From Pedobacter kyungheensis (GTDB taxonomy: Bacteria > Bacteroidota > Bacteroidia > Sphingobacteriales > Sphingobacteriaceae), in assembly GCF_000812965.1 (NCBI RefSeq), contig NZ_JSYN01000006.1, positions 1 through 64,000 of the forward strand: DNA of 64,000 nt. Direction: 5' to 3'. The notes beneath the pieces are model-generated. The model was not told the origin of the DNA. It saw only the letters and a list, made by a program, of their open reading frames with translations, and did no database searches. A program made the position numbers and the translations under genes. Below, piece after piece: positions 1 through 7,020 of this stretch (the first letter of the stretch is position 1; each line of letters opens with the position of its first letter).

Positions 1-127
1 ACTGACGGATCATACGCTGTTCAAGACCATTTTCTCTTGAGATGCTCGACAGAGATTTATTTCTTTTTAATACCTGATTGACGATAGTCAATTTAAATTC
101 TAAGCTGTGCTTAACTTGTCTACTCAT
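1..127 (-). CDS. IS3-type transposase OrfA, N-terminal part (cut by window edge)
   Basis: Forty-two codons can be read on the minus strand from an ATG at 127 to the window edge. The peptide starts MSRQVKHSLEFKLTIVNQVL and continues with a Ser-rich helix and an Arg-Gln turn. This is the look of the helix-turn-helix N-terminus of IS3/IS150-type OrfA proteins, which bind the ends of their element. The gene lies just inside a repeated end sequence (131-170), which supports a mobile element rather than a host gene. The rest, including the DDE catalytic part (OrfB), lies outside the window, so whether the element is intact cannot be seen. Confidence 0.7.
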   Translation of the reverse strand, partial: MSRQVKHSLEFKLTIVNQVLKRNKSLSSISRENGLEQRMIRQ

Positions 128-130
128 AAA

Positions 131-170
131 AATGCCCCCATAAAGTGTCTAACTTTTTGGGGGCACTGCA
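131..170. mobile_element. Probable right end of an IS3-family element
   Basis: A TGCCCCCA at 133-140 and a TTGGGGGCA at 158-166 face each other around a short AT-rich stretch. Read from outside inwards on the minus strand, the sequence starts TGCAGTGCCCCCAAAAAG and leads into the transposase start. IS3-type terminal inverted repeats have this form, with TG at the outer edge. The outer boundary near 170 is an estimate, because the other end of the element and any target-site duplication are not in the window. Confidence 0.55.
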
Positions 171-196
171 ATTTAATTCAAAGGGATTTTTTCGTT

Positions 197-679
197 TTAA
201 GCAATTAACCTATTTCTGCGTTCCATGAGCAAATTATCCTGCCATACCCCATTTACTTTACCAATCTTTTCCCGATAACCAACTACCCTGAAACCAGCTT
301 TTTCGTGAATTTTTAATACAGCTGCATTTTGCAGAAAAATTCCTGCCTGCAGCATCCAAACGCCAACTTTTTCACTTTCTTTAATTAAGGTATCCAACAG
401 CAAAAAACCAATGCCTTTATCCTTATGCTCCTGCTTTACATAAACTTCTATTTCGGCAACACCTGCCCTGTCATATTTAGCCGATACAGGCAATAAAGCA
501 ATCCAGCCAATAATTTCATTATCCTTGCAGGCTACAAACCTGCATACTTTACTGTGCGATGAGTCCCAGTCTTTCCATGACAAATCCGGAGTTCTAAAAC
601 TTGCCACACCGGTTTCGATTCCTTCCTGATAAATTCTACTCACCTCATCCCAATCCGTTGCACGCATTGCTCTTATCAT
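197..679 (-). CDS. GNAT N-acetyltransferase, phosphinothricin acetyltransferase-like
   Basis: A 160-residue single-domain GNAT enzyme, expected to move an acetyl group from acetyl-CoA to a small amine. The N-terminus (MIRAMRATDWDEVSRIYQEG) and the middle segment with GVASF and W-K-D-W have the order seen in the Pat/Bar/MnaT branch. The acetyl-CoA loop is at about 85-100 (Gln-Glu-His-Lys-Asp-Lys-Gly-Ile-Gly), and the C-terminal Asn-Ala-Ala...HEKAGF motif is typical. The natural substrate in such branches is often methionine sulfone or sulfoximine or another amino-acid analogue; the sequence alone does not decide. It starts with ATG at 679 and stands alone next to the IS end. A TAnnTTTG-like box lies at 744-751 upstream. 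Confidence 0.85.
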   Translation of the reverse strand: MIRAMRATDWDEVSRIYQEGIETGVASFRTPDLSWKDWDSSHSKVCRFVACKDNEIIGWIALLPVSAKYDRAGVAEIEVYVKQEHKDKGIGFLLLDTLIKESEKVGVWMLQAGIFLQNAAVLKIHEKAGFRVVGYREKIGKVNGVWQDNLLMERRNRLIA

Positions 680-743
680 AGTTTAATCAAATTTTGAGTC
701 AAAAAATAACCCATATACCCTATAGTCTATCTTGTTTATACTA

Positions 744-751
744 CAAAAGTA
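744..751 (-). promoter_or_regulatory. Possible -7 promoter box for the acetyltransferase
   Basis: On the minus strand these bases read TACTTTTG, an exact match to the Bacteroidota -7 consensus TAnnTTTG, 65 bases before the ATG at 679. No clear -33 TTTG stands at the usual 19-21 base spacing, so the call is weak. Confidence 0.3.
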
Positions 752-878
752 CCCAAAACAGTATCTTTTATATCTGTTTAATAAAACAAGTTTGTCCTGT
801 ATTATAAATCAACACAAGTATATCTGAAAAAGTTGCACGGAAGAGTATGTTCGTAACAAAAACGTTATGATAACGCTT

Positions 879-1853
879 TTATTTACAGCAGTTTTTGGTA
901 TATTCAACCGGGCTCATACCTACAAGCTTTTTAAAAGCGTTGTAAAAGGCACTTCTCGACGAAAAGCCTGCACTGTAAGCCAGTGCTTCTAAGGTAAAAT
1001 TTTGAACAATTTCGGGGTTGCGAAGGCTTTCTTTAATCCAGTTGATGCGATATTGGTTGATGTAATCGATAAAGCTTTTGTTTAGATAACTGTTGAGCAC
1101 AATAGAGAGTTTATGGCTGCTCAATCCTATCTCCTTCGCTAAGGATTGCAGTCTAATGCCCTTATCTCTGAAAGATTGGTGCGTTTCCATATGGATGCTT
1201 AACTTTTCCTCCCACATGTCGAGTTCTTTATTTTGCTCTTCCTGCGCGGCGAAATCTTTCTTTACACTCAATAATGTAGAGGGTTTTACATTCAGCAAAG
1301 AGGCAATCAGTTCGGAAGGTAAACGGTCTAAATAACCCGGATTGGTTTGGGCAAAATACTGATACCGCTCTTTGGCGTTGCCTACACGGATAATATGTGC
1401 ACGCTGCTGTGCGTGTTTGTAATATTTCTCTAAAATTACCCTGAAAATATAATTCAGTTCGAAATACTGCAGAAACAATCTGTTTATTTCCTGGTTATGG
1501 ATGGCCAGTAAATCCGTATCTTCTACAGCAATCACATATTCTTGCGAATGGGCTAAGCCGTGCAACCCCGATATCGAACTTACAAATTCGTTTTCGATAG
1601 ATATATAAGTGGTAATCTGTTGCTTTTTATGAGTAGTGCATCCCATTAATGCACCTTTCTTAATAAAATAGATATATTCACATACCTCATTTTCGTTAAA
1701 AAGAATCTGGTCTTTTTTAATGCTTAATGAAAGTATATGCGCTTCAAACTCCCTAATCAACCCATTACTGATAGGGTATACAACCGACATAATCTCAAGT
1801 ATGTGATTAATATCTGCCTGATTTGAACGATTGTATTTTAAATATCCCGACAT
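879..1853 (-). CDS. Hybrid transcriptional regulator: Crp-like sensor, winged-helix remnant and AraC DNA-binding domain
   Basis: A 324-residue regulator. Residues about 30-150 have the pattern of a cyclic-nucleotide-binding-like beta barrel of the Crp/Fnr type (IYFIKKGALMG, followed by the Glu-x-Phe-Val-Ser segment). A stretch near 165-205 (NPGYLDRLPSELIASLLNVK and Ser-Thr-Leu) looks like the Crp-type helix-turn-helix. Residues about 225-324 form a complete AraC/XylS double helix-turn-helix ending in the usual G-F-S-S-R-S-A-F-Y-N-A-F-K-K and GMSPVEY signature. Having both DNA-binding modules in one chain is uncommon. The nucleotide-binding residues are not convincingly present, so the ligand is unknown. 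It starts with ATG at 1853, next to an acetyltransferase of the same strand but 200 bases away, so a shared operon is not evident. Confidence 0.85.
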   Translation of the reverse strand: MSGYLKYNRSNQADINHILEIMSVVYPISNGLIREFEAHILSLSIKKDQILFNENEVCEYIYFIKKGALMGCTTHKKQQITTYISIENEFVSSISGLHGLAHSQEYVIAVEDTDLLAIHNQEINRLFLQYFELNYIFRVILEKYYKHAQQRAHIIRVGNAKERYQYFAQTNPGYLDRLPSELIASLLNVKPSTLLSVKKDFAAQEEQNKELDMWEEKLSIHMETHQSFRDKGIRLQSLAKEIGLSSHKLSIVLNSYLNKSFIDYINQYRINWIKESLRNPEIVQNFTLEALAYSAGFSSRSAFYNAFKKLVGMSPVEYTKNCCK

Positions 1854-2177
1854 CTTATATCCTAAATTACTGGTGTATTGTCCATATCAGCCTAAATTAA
1901 CTCACAACAACAATATTGATTAGATTTTTTCTTCAGCTTGTAAGCAGAAGAGATTATTTCTTAAGTAAATACCCGGTATTACGGCAAAAAACGGGGAATA
2001 GTCAAGTATTTACGCGATAAACGGTCAGCTTGTAAAGAAATTTTTAATGATCGTAAAAATAGAAAACAAATGAGACTTAATAGCAGAATAGCATAAAGCT
2101 TATTAAATCGTCTTATTATTTTTACAAAGAGAGAGAAACAGGAGTACAACTATCGTATGATAATTGCACTTAAAAAC
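1854..2177. other. Gene-free stretch between the hybrid regulator and the histone-like gene terminator
   Basis: AT-rich spacer without a credible reading frame. The only structure seen is CAGCTTGTAA occurring twice (near 1933 and 2026). The promoter of the hybrid regulator must lie in the left part, but no clear TAnnTTTG box was found. Confidence 0.5.
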
Positions 2178-2214
2178 AACAAAGGCCTCTGAAAATTTCA
2201 AGAGACCTTTGTTT
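2178..2214. terminator. Stem-loop terminator of the histone-like gene
   Basis: Inverted repeat with arms AACAAAGGCCTCT and AGAGACCTTTGTT (one mismatch) around a short AT loop, placed about 15 bases after the stop of the small histone-like gene. T-rich flanks occur on both sides, so it could act in both directions. Confidence 0.75.
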
Positions 2215-2229
2215 AAATATTTTGACGGC

Positions 2230-2406
2230 TTAGGCTTTGTTTTTGGTATCCTGTACTTCTAAACGAATAGCCTGGGCCAGGTTTTTTAAATCTTGCATAC
2301 CTTTACGTACACGGGTTCCGGCTGCGCTGTTACCTTTGTTATAAAACTTGTCTGCATCAGCTTCTAAAGCTGCCACTAAACTTTTTACTTCTTCGAATTT
2401 TTTCAT
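2230..2406 (-). CDS. Small histone H1-like DNA-associated protein
   Basis: A 58-residue protein read from an ATG at 2406 (MKKFEEVKSLVAALEADADK at the start, ending QDTKNKA). A clear AGGAG ribosome-binding site lies 9 bases before the start and a stem-loop terminator follows the stop, so this is a real monocistronic gene although it is very short. The amphipathic helical pattern, the basic stretch with GTRVRKGMQDL and the Lys-rich end match the small proteins annotated as histone H1 (Hc1-like) in Bacteroidota, which are thought to associate with DNA. The family is recognised by eye; DNA binding is not shown by the sequence itself. Confidence 0.8.
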   Translation of the reverse strand: MKKFEEVKSLVAALEADADKFYNKGNSAAGTRVRKGMQDLKNLAQAIRLEVQDTKNKA

Positions 2407-2958
2407 TTTTTATGGCTCCTATAATTTTAAAGGTTTGATTTTTAATTATCTAACTCTAATTTAAACGGTTTAGTGTAATAAAAAAATTTTTGCAATGATA
2501 AAAAAAGCCCTCAAAAGGCCTTTTTTTTCCACATTAACGACAATTATAAACACACACAATATTAAAAAAATAAAACAAACAACTGTTAATCAACAAAATA
2601 CAAACAAAAAACCTAAAAACATCATCAAAAACAGCCCAAAACGACCTTATGTAATTTTATTCATACATAAACAACATGAATGAAGGAGAGCTATGGAGCA
2701 ATAATGAATGAGTAATGAAATAATCGGTTTTCAGTTGACATTTCTCAATTAACAGTTATCAGTTAATGGTTTTCAGTTGGATTATGAACAATAATCAATG
2801 ACCAATGAACCAATAACCGATGAGCAATGACCAATGAACCAATGACCAATAACCAAATAACTAATGCATAAACAAACAAAGCGTTAACAATTAATTAAAG
2901 CTTATGATGTAAATTGCAGCAGACGCCTCCAAACAAATCATAAAATTTATTTACAGCT
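2407..2958. other. Long gene-free spacer with simple repeats
   Basis: Very AT-rich. It holds an imperfect hairpin at 2499-2528 (AAAAAAGCCC against GGCCTTTTTT) that looks terminator-like but has no gene feeding it, and a block of short direct repeats at 2726-2857. A 62-codon frame at 2495-2683 has low-complexity Lys/Asn/Thr composition and no homology signal. The promoters of the histone-like gene (left) and the hydrolase (right) must lie here. Confidence 0.6.
2726..2857. repeat. Degenerate tandem/direct repeats
   Basis: GGTTTTCAGTTG occurs at 2726 and 2768. The 18-base unit CAATGACCAATGAACCAA occurs at 2796-2813 and again at 2825-2842 (period 29), followed by decaying copies (CAATGACCAATAACCAAATAAC). 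No protein can be read through it. Such slippage-prone repeats are common in intergenic DNA of this phylum. Confidence 0.75.
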
Positions 2959-3774
2959 ATGAGTACAATTAAAGTAAAAGACGGAACCGAAATCTATTTT
3001 AAAGATTGGGGTACAGGACAGCCTATCGTATTTCACCACGGATGGCCATTATCGGGAGATGACTGGGATACCCAAATGATGTTTTTTGTTAACCAGGGCT
3101 ACCGTGTAATTGCGCACGACCGCCGCGGACATGGCCGTTCGAGTCAAGCCTCAGAAGGGCATAACATAGAAACCTACGCAGCCGATGTTGCTGAGTTAAC
3201 TGCAGCGTTAGATTTAAAGGATGCCATACATATCGGCCATTCTACCGGTGGTGGCGAAGTAGCCAGATACGTAGCAAAAAATGGTGACCGCGTTGCAAAA
3301 GCGGTATTGATCAGTGCCATTACCCCAATTATGATCCAGAGCGAGCAGAACCCTGAAGGTGTACCTTTAGCTGTTTTTGATGAAATACGTCAGGGTACTG
3401 GCTTTAATCGTGCACAGTATTACCATGATTTTACTGATGCATTTTACGGTTACAACCGCGAAGGTGCAAAATCGAGTCAAGGCGTTAAAAACAACTGGTG
3501 GCGCCAGGGCATGATGGGCTCGGTTAAAGCGCACTACGAAGGCATTAAAGCCTTCTCTGAGACTGATTTAACTGAAGACCTTAAAAGCATCAAAGTACCT
3601 GTGTTGGTACTGCATGGCGAAGACGATCAGATTGTTCCTTTCCACCAGGCACCTAAAGCTGTAGCGTTATTACAAAACGGTAAACTGATTGCTTATCCAG
3701 ACTTTCCACATGGCATGCCAACTACAGAAGCTGAAACCATTAATAAAGATATTTTAGCTTTTATTAAATCTTAA
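2959..3774 (+). CDS. Alpha/beta hydrolase, non-heme chloroperoxidase/arylesterase type
   Basis: A 271-residue alpha/beta hydrolase. The oxyanion region is HHGWPLSGDDW (26-36), the nucleophile elbow is GHSTGGG with Ser95, the acid is probably in HGEDDQIVPF (about 225), and the catalytic His is in DFPHGMP (about 251). The AHDRRGHGRSS motif places it with cofactor-free chloroperoxidases and related arylesterases, which hydrolyse small esters and can make peracids. No signal peptide is visible, so it acts in the cytoplasm. It has its own terminator and appears monocistronic. Confidence 0.88.
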   Translation: MSTIKVKDGTEIYFKDWGTGQPIVFHHGWPLSGDDWDTQMMFFVNQGYRVIAHDRRGHGRSSQASEGHNIETYAADVAELTAALDLKDAIHIGHSTGGGEVARYVAKNGDRVAKAVLISAITPIMIQSEQNPEGVPLAVFDEIRQGTGFNRAQYYHDFTDAFYGYNREGAKSSQGVKNNWWRQGMMGSVKAHYEGIKAFSETDLTEDLKSIKVPVLVLHGEDDQIVPFHQAPKAVALLQNGKLIAYPDFPHGMPTTEAETINKDILAFIKS

Positions 3775-3790
3775 AAATGCCCTTGAATGC

Positions 3791-3827
3791 AAAAAGCCGG
3801 TTATTTTATCAATAACCGGCTTTTTTA
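3791..3827. terminator. Bidirectional terminator between convergent genes
   Basis: AAAAAGCCGGTTATT and AATAACCGGCTTTTTT form a perfect stem around a short loop. It lies 16 bases after the hydrolase stop and 16 bases from the stop of the convergent PLP-enzyme gene, with T-runs on both strands. Confidence 0.92.
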
Positions 3828-3842
3828 TGATTAATTTGCTGC

Positions 3843-5084
3843 TTATGCAGTAGCAAATTGGTTTTCTTTGTAATAACCGTTTTCTAATTTCTCAGCTACT
3901 TCACTAAATGCATCTAAAGTACGTTGTACATCTTCTAAAGTATGTACAGCCGTAGGGATTAAACGCAATTCGATCATTCCTTTAGGAATTACCGGATACA
4001 CTACGATTGAACAGAATATACCATAGTTTTCGCGTAAATCGAAAGTAAGTGCAGTCGCATCAGAAAGCTCTCCTTTTAGGAAAACAGGAGTAACTACCGA
4101 ATCGGTAACGCCTAAATCGAAACCACGCTCACGTAAACCTTTTTGCAAGGTCATGGCGATTTCCCAAAGTTTATCTTTTAACTCAGGACGGCTTTTCAAT
4201 AATTCTAAACGCTTTAATAAACCGATTACCATTGGCATTGGTAAAGCTTTGGCAAAAGTTTGCGAACGCATGTTATACCTTAAGAAATTGGTAATTTCTT
4301 CGGTAGAAGCTACGAAAGCACCAATACCCGCCATCGATTTAGCAAAAGTACCGAAATACACATCAATCCCATCGATACAATCCTGAGCTTCGTGTGTTCC
4401 TGCCCCTGTTTTACCCATGGTACCAAAACCATGTGCATCATCAACCAGGATACGGAATTCGAATTCTTTTTTAAGGTCAACAATTTCTTTCAGTTTACCC
4501 TGAGCACCGCTCATTCCGAAAACACCTTCGGTAATTAATAAAATACCACCACCAGACTCTTGAGTTAATTTGGTAGCGCGCTCTAATTGTTTGCGGGCAC
4601 TCTCGATATCGTTGTGTTTGTACACAAAACGTTTGCCCATATGTAAGCGCAAACCATCGATAATGCAAGCATGCGATTCGGCATCGTAAACAATAACATC
4701 GTTACGATCAACCAGGGTATCGATGATCGATACCATGCCCTGATAACCATAATTTAATAAAAATGCATCAGGCTTTCCTACAAATGCAGCCAGTTCCTGC
4801 TCCAGTTGTTCGTGATACTTAGAGTTACCGCTCATCATACGGGCTCCCATAGGGTAAGCCATACCATACTGCGCTGCTGCCTCTTCATCTGCCTTTCTTA
4901 CTTCAGGGTGATTGGCCAAACCTAAATAATTGTTTAAGCTCCAAACCAAATGCTCTTTTCCTTTAAACTGCATGTGTGGTGCAATTTCTCCCTCTAATTT
5001 TGGAAACGAGAAGTACCCATGAGACCATTTCTGGTGTTGGCCGATTGGCCCCATGTGTTTTGCTATTTTATCAAATATATCCAA
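3843..5084 (-). CDS. PLP-dependent alpha-oxoamine synthase (serine palmitoyltransferase/KBL/AONS family)
   Basis: A 413-residue fold-type I enzyme that joins an amino acid to an acyl thioester with loss of CO2. Seen in the sequence: the substrate loop LNNYLGLANHP (50-60), ESHACIIDG (136-144), the cofactor-binding VDDAHGFG (214-221), and the Schiff-base lysine K249 in FGTFAKSMAG. Members in Bacteroidota make the sphinganine or capnine base of sphingolipids or sulfonolipids. This protein is not the classical serine palmitoyltransferase of the order as I remember it, so a cysteate- or glycine-using relative is possible. The start is a TTG at 5084, supported by AGGTAA seven bases upstream; the first ATG would remove ten residues. 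Confidence 0.82.
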   Translation of the reverse strand: MDIFDKIAKHMGPIGQHQKWSHGYFSFPKLEGEIAPHMQFKGKEHLVWSLNNYLGLANHPEVRKADEEAAAQYGMAYPMGARMMSGNSKYHEQLEQELAAFVGKPDAFLLNYGYQGMVSIIDTLVDRNDVIVYDAESHACIIDGLRLHMGKRFVYKHNDIESARKQLERATKLTQESGGGILLITEGVFGMSGAQGKLKEIVDLKKEFEFRILVDDAHGFGTMGKTGAGTHEAQDCIDGIDVYFGTFAKSMAGIGAFVASTEEITNFLRYNMRSQTFAKALPMPMVIGLLKRLELLKSRPELKDKLWEIAMTLQKGLRERGFDLGVTDSVVTPVFLKGELSDATALTFDLRENYGIFCSIVVYPVIPKGMIELRLIPTAVHTLEDVQRTLDAFSEVAEKLENGYYKENQFATA

Positions 5085-5201
5085 TGTATTACCTGTTTTT
5101 TTATTATAAAATTTTGCGAATTTACGCTTTATTCAGCTTAAAATCAACCGTGTTCATCCGCTGGCTGTCAATTAACATTTTCAATGTGCTAATTTTATGC
5201 C

Positions 5202-5234
5202 AAAAAAGCCCCGGTTTTTATTTCGGGGCTTTTA
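5202..5234. terminator. Terminator after ftsZ
   Basis: AAAAGCCCCG and CGGGGCTTTT form a strong GC stem with a T/A-rich loop, followed by T-rich sequence on both strands. It lies 22 bases beyond the ftsZ stop and closes the dcw cluster. Confidence 0.9.
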
Positions 5235-5255
5235 AAGGTATTATTTCGGGTCGAT

Positions 5256-6890
5256 TTAGTCAACGTTATCGTGCAGAAAAGAATTGTTCGGTCTGATTTC
5301 TGTACCTCCATCCTGATCGTTGCTTAGCGTAAAGCGGCTAACCTGCGATTCTGATGAATGCTGAACCTGCTGTAACTGCATTTGTTTGCGTTTGTAAGCT
5401 GGTTCGTTTTCCAGTTCCTGTAAACCATTGGTAGTACGCAATTTCATGCTCAAATCTTTTAAACGTAAAATACGTTCTTTCGATTTTTTCAATTGCTCTT
5501 CCATCGATTCGTCGCTCTTATCATCGTCTAAACCAACAACAGGCATTTCTGGTTCTGGCTCAGGCACATGCATTTGAGCTACTTCTGCAACTGGGGTTTC
5601 GAAAACAAAATTGGTTTCTGCCAGTTTCACTTCAAATTCGAAACCAGTTTCCTGAGGTTCTTCCACACCACGAGGCTCTTCCTCGATCAATGTATGACGA
5701 ACAATATTATTTTCAGGCTCCTGAACTTTTTGAGGTTCAGGTTTATTGAACATACCACCAAACAAATCCACTTGCGAAATCTCTTCTTTAGCTTTTAAAA
5801 CCGGCTCGTATGATGGAGCAGCTTTAGGCTGGATAAAAGAATTTACTGGTTCAACGGGACGAACTAGTGGTGCTTCTTCTGGTGTTAACAGTGATATTTT
5901 CTTTTTATTTTTTTCTTCGTAAACGCGTTCTTCTGAAGTTTGGAAACCTGTAGCAATAATGGTAACCGAAAGCTTATCGCTCAAAGATTCGTCGGTACAG
6001 TTACCCCAGATTAAATCGGCAGATAAACCTGCTTTTTCCTGAATGTAATCGGTAATGATCGAAACCTCATCCATGGTTACTTCACGCAAACCAGAGCTGA
6101 TGTTCAACAGGATATAACGTGCACCTTCAATTTCGTTATCTTTTAATAATGGAGAAGCCAAAGCACCTTCTACCGCTTGTAATGCACGATCGTCACCTTC
6201 GGCAGCAAAGCTACCCATAATTGCTACGCCGCTATCTTTCATTACGGTACGCACATCTTTAAAATCCACGTTGATGTAACCTGGCACAGTAATAATTTCG
6301 GCGATACCTTTAGCAGCAGTGGTTAAGATATCATCGGCCTGACCGAAAGCGGAACCTAAGGTTAAGTTTCCGAAAATCTCGCGCAGGCGGTCGTTAGAAA
6401 TTACGAGATAAGAATCTACGTATTTCTTCAGTTCTTCCATCCCCTCGTCAGCCTGCAACCTACGTCTTTTCCCTTCGAAAGAAAAAGGTGTAGTGATAAT
6501 GGCCACGGTTAAAATATCGAGTTCTTTAGCAGCTTTTGCAATAATTGGCGAAGCACCTGTTCCGGTACCACCACCCATTCCTGCTGTAATAAAAAGCATT
6601 TTAGTGGTACTACCCAACATTGCCTTAATATCATCTATATTTTCTATTGCAGAGTTTTTACCAACCTCCGGAATAGAACCAGCACCCATTCCTTCGGTTA
6701 AACTTGCACCTAATTGTACCTTGTTAGGGATAGGGCTAGATTCCAAAGCCTGGGCATCTGTATTACAAATAATAAAATCCACACCAGTAATACCCGACAG
6801 GTACATATGGTTCACCGCGTTGCCGCCACCGCCTCCAACACCAATTACCTTGATGATTGAAGACTTATCTTTTAACATTTCGAACTGCAT
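5256..6890 (-). CDS. ftsZ: Cell division protein FtsZ
   Basis: The tubulin-like GTPase that forms the division ring. The GTP-binding signature GGGTGTG is at 106-112, the N-terminal GVGGGGGNAVNHM is at 17-29, and the T7 catalytic loop is present (Asn-Val-Asp-Phe-Lys-Asp). The GTPase and C-terminal domains end near 325. They are followed by an unusually long acidic and Pro/Glu-rich linker of about 200 residues and the end peptide RPNNSFLHDNVD, the likely anchor for FtsA. I place the start at the ATG at 6890 (MQFEMLKDKSSIIKVIGVG). An in-frame TTG at 6941 would add 17 residues (MSNEQNLKIFKQLIHKD) and cannot be excluded. It is the last gene of the cluster and has a terminator. Confidence 0.96.
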   Translation of the reverse strand: MQFEMLKDKSSIIKVIGVGGGGGNAVNHMYLSGITGVDFIICNTDAQALESSPIPNKVQLGASLTEGMGAGSIPEVGKNSAIENIDDIKAMLGSTTKMLFITAGMGGGTGTGASPIIAKAAKELDILTVAIITTPFSFEGKRRRLQADEGMEELKKYVDSYLVISNDRLREIFGNLTLGSAFGQADDILTTAAKGIAEIITVPGYINVDFKDVRTVMKDSGVAIMGSFAAEGDDRALQAVEGALASPLLKDNEIEGARYILLNISSGLREVTMDEVSIITDYIQEKAGLSADLIWGNCTDESLSDKLSVTIIATGFQTSEERVYEEKNKKKISLLTPEEAPLVRPVEPVNSFIQPKAAPSYEPVLKAKEEISQVDLFGGMFNKPEPQKVQEPENNIVRHTLIEEEPRGVEEPQETGFEFEVKLAETNFVFETPVAEVAQMHVPEPEPEMPVVGLDDDKSDESMEEQLKKSKERILRLKDLSMKLRTTNGLQELENEPAYKRKQMQLQQVQHSSESQVSRFTLSNDQDGGTEIRPNNSFLHDNVD

Positions 6891-6955
6891 ATCTTTATGA
6901 ATCAGTTGTTTAAAAATTTTTAAATTCTGTTCATTACTCAATGTAATATTAACAC

Positions 6956-7017
6956 TTTTTCAACAGACGTTTTCCACAAGTGTTAAGAATGTGGAAAACT
7001 CTTTCTTTGTTGAAAAA
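6956..7017. promoter_or_regulatory. Nested inverted repeats with DnaA-box-like sequences between ftsA and ftsZ
   Basis: Outer arms TTTTTCAACA (6956-6965) and TGTTGAAAAA (7008-7017) enclose inner arms GTTTTCCACA (6969-6978) and TGTGGAAAAC (6990-6999). Both pairs are perfect 10-base inverted repeats. The inner arms contain TTTTCCACA, which fits the relaxed DnaA-box consensus TT(A/T)TNCACA, in opposite orientations. The structure could be an operator, an RNA stem that sets ftsZ expression relative to ftsA, or both. Function is inferred only. Confidence 0.55.
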
Positions 7018-7020
7018 TAA

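Noticed and set aside
2499..2528. Hairpin with A- and T-runs read as a terminator
   Set aside because: The stem has a mismatch and no gene ends into it on either strand; kept only as a note in the spacer.
2495..2683. Plus-strand frame of 62 codons rich in Lys, Asn and Thr
   Set aside because: Composition follows the AT-rich DNA, no ribosome-binding site, no motif, and it runs over a hairpin; treated as non-coding.
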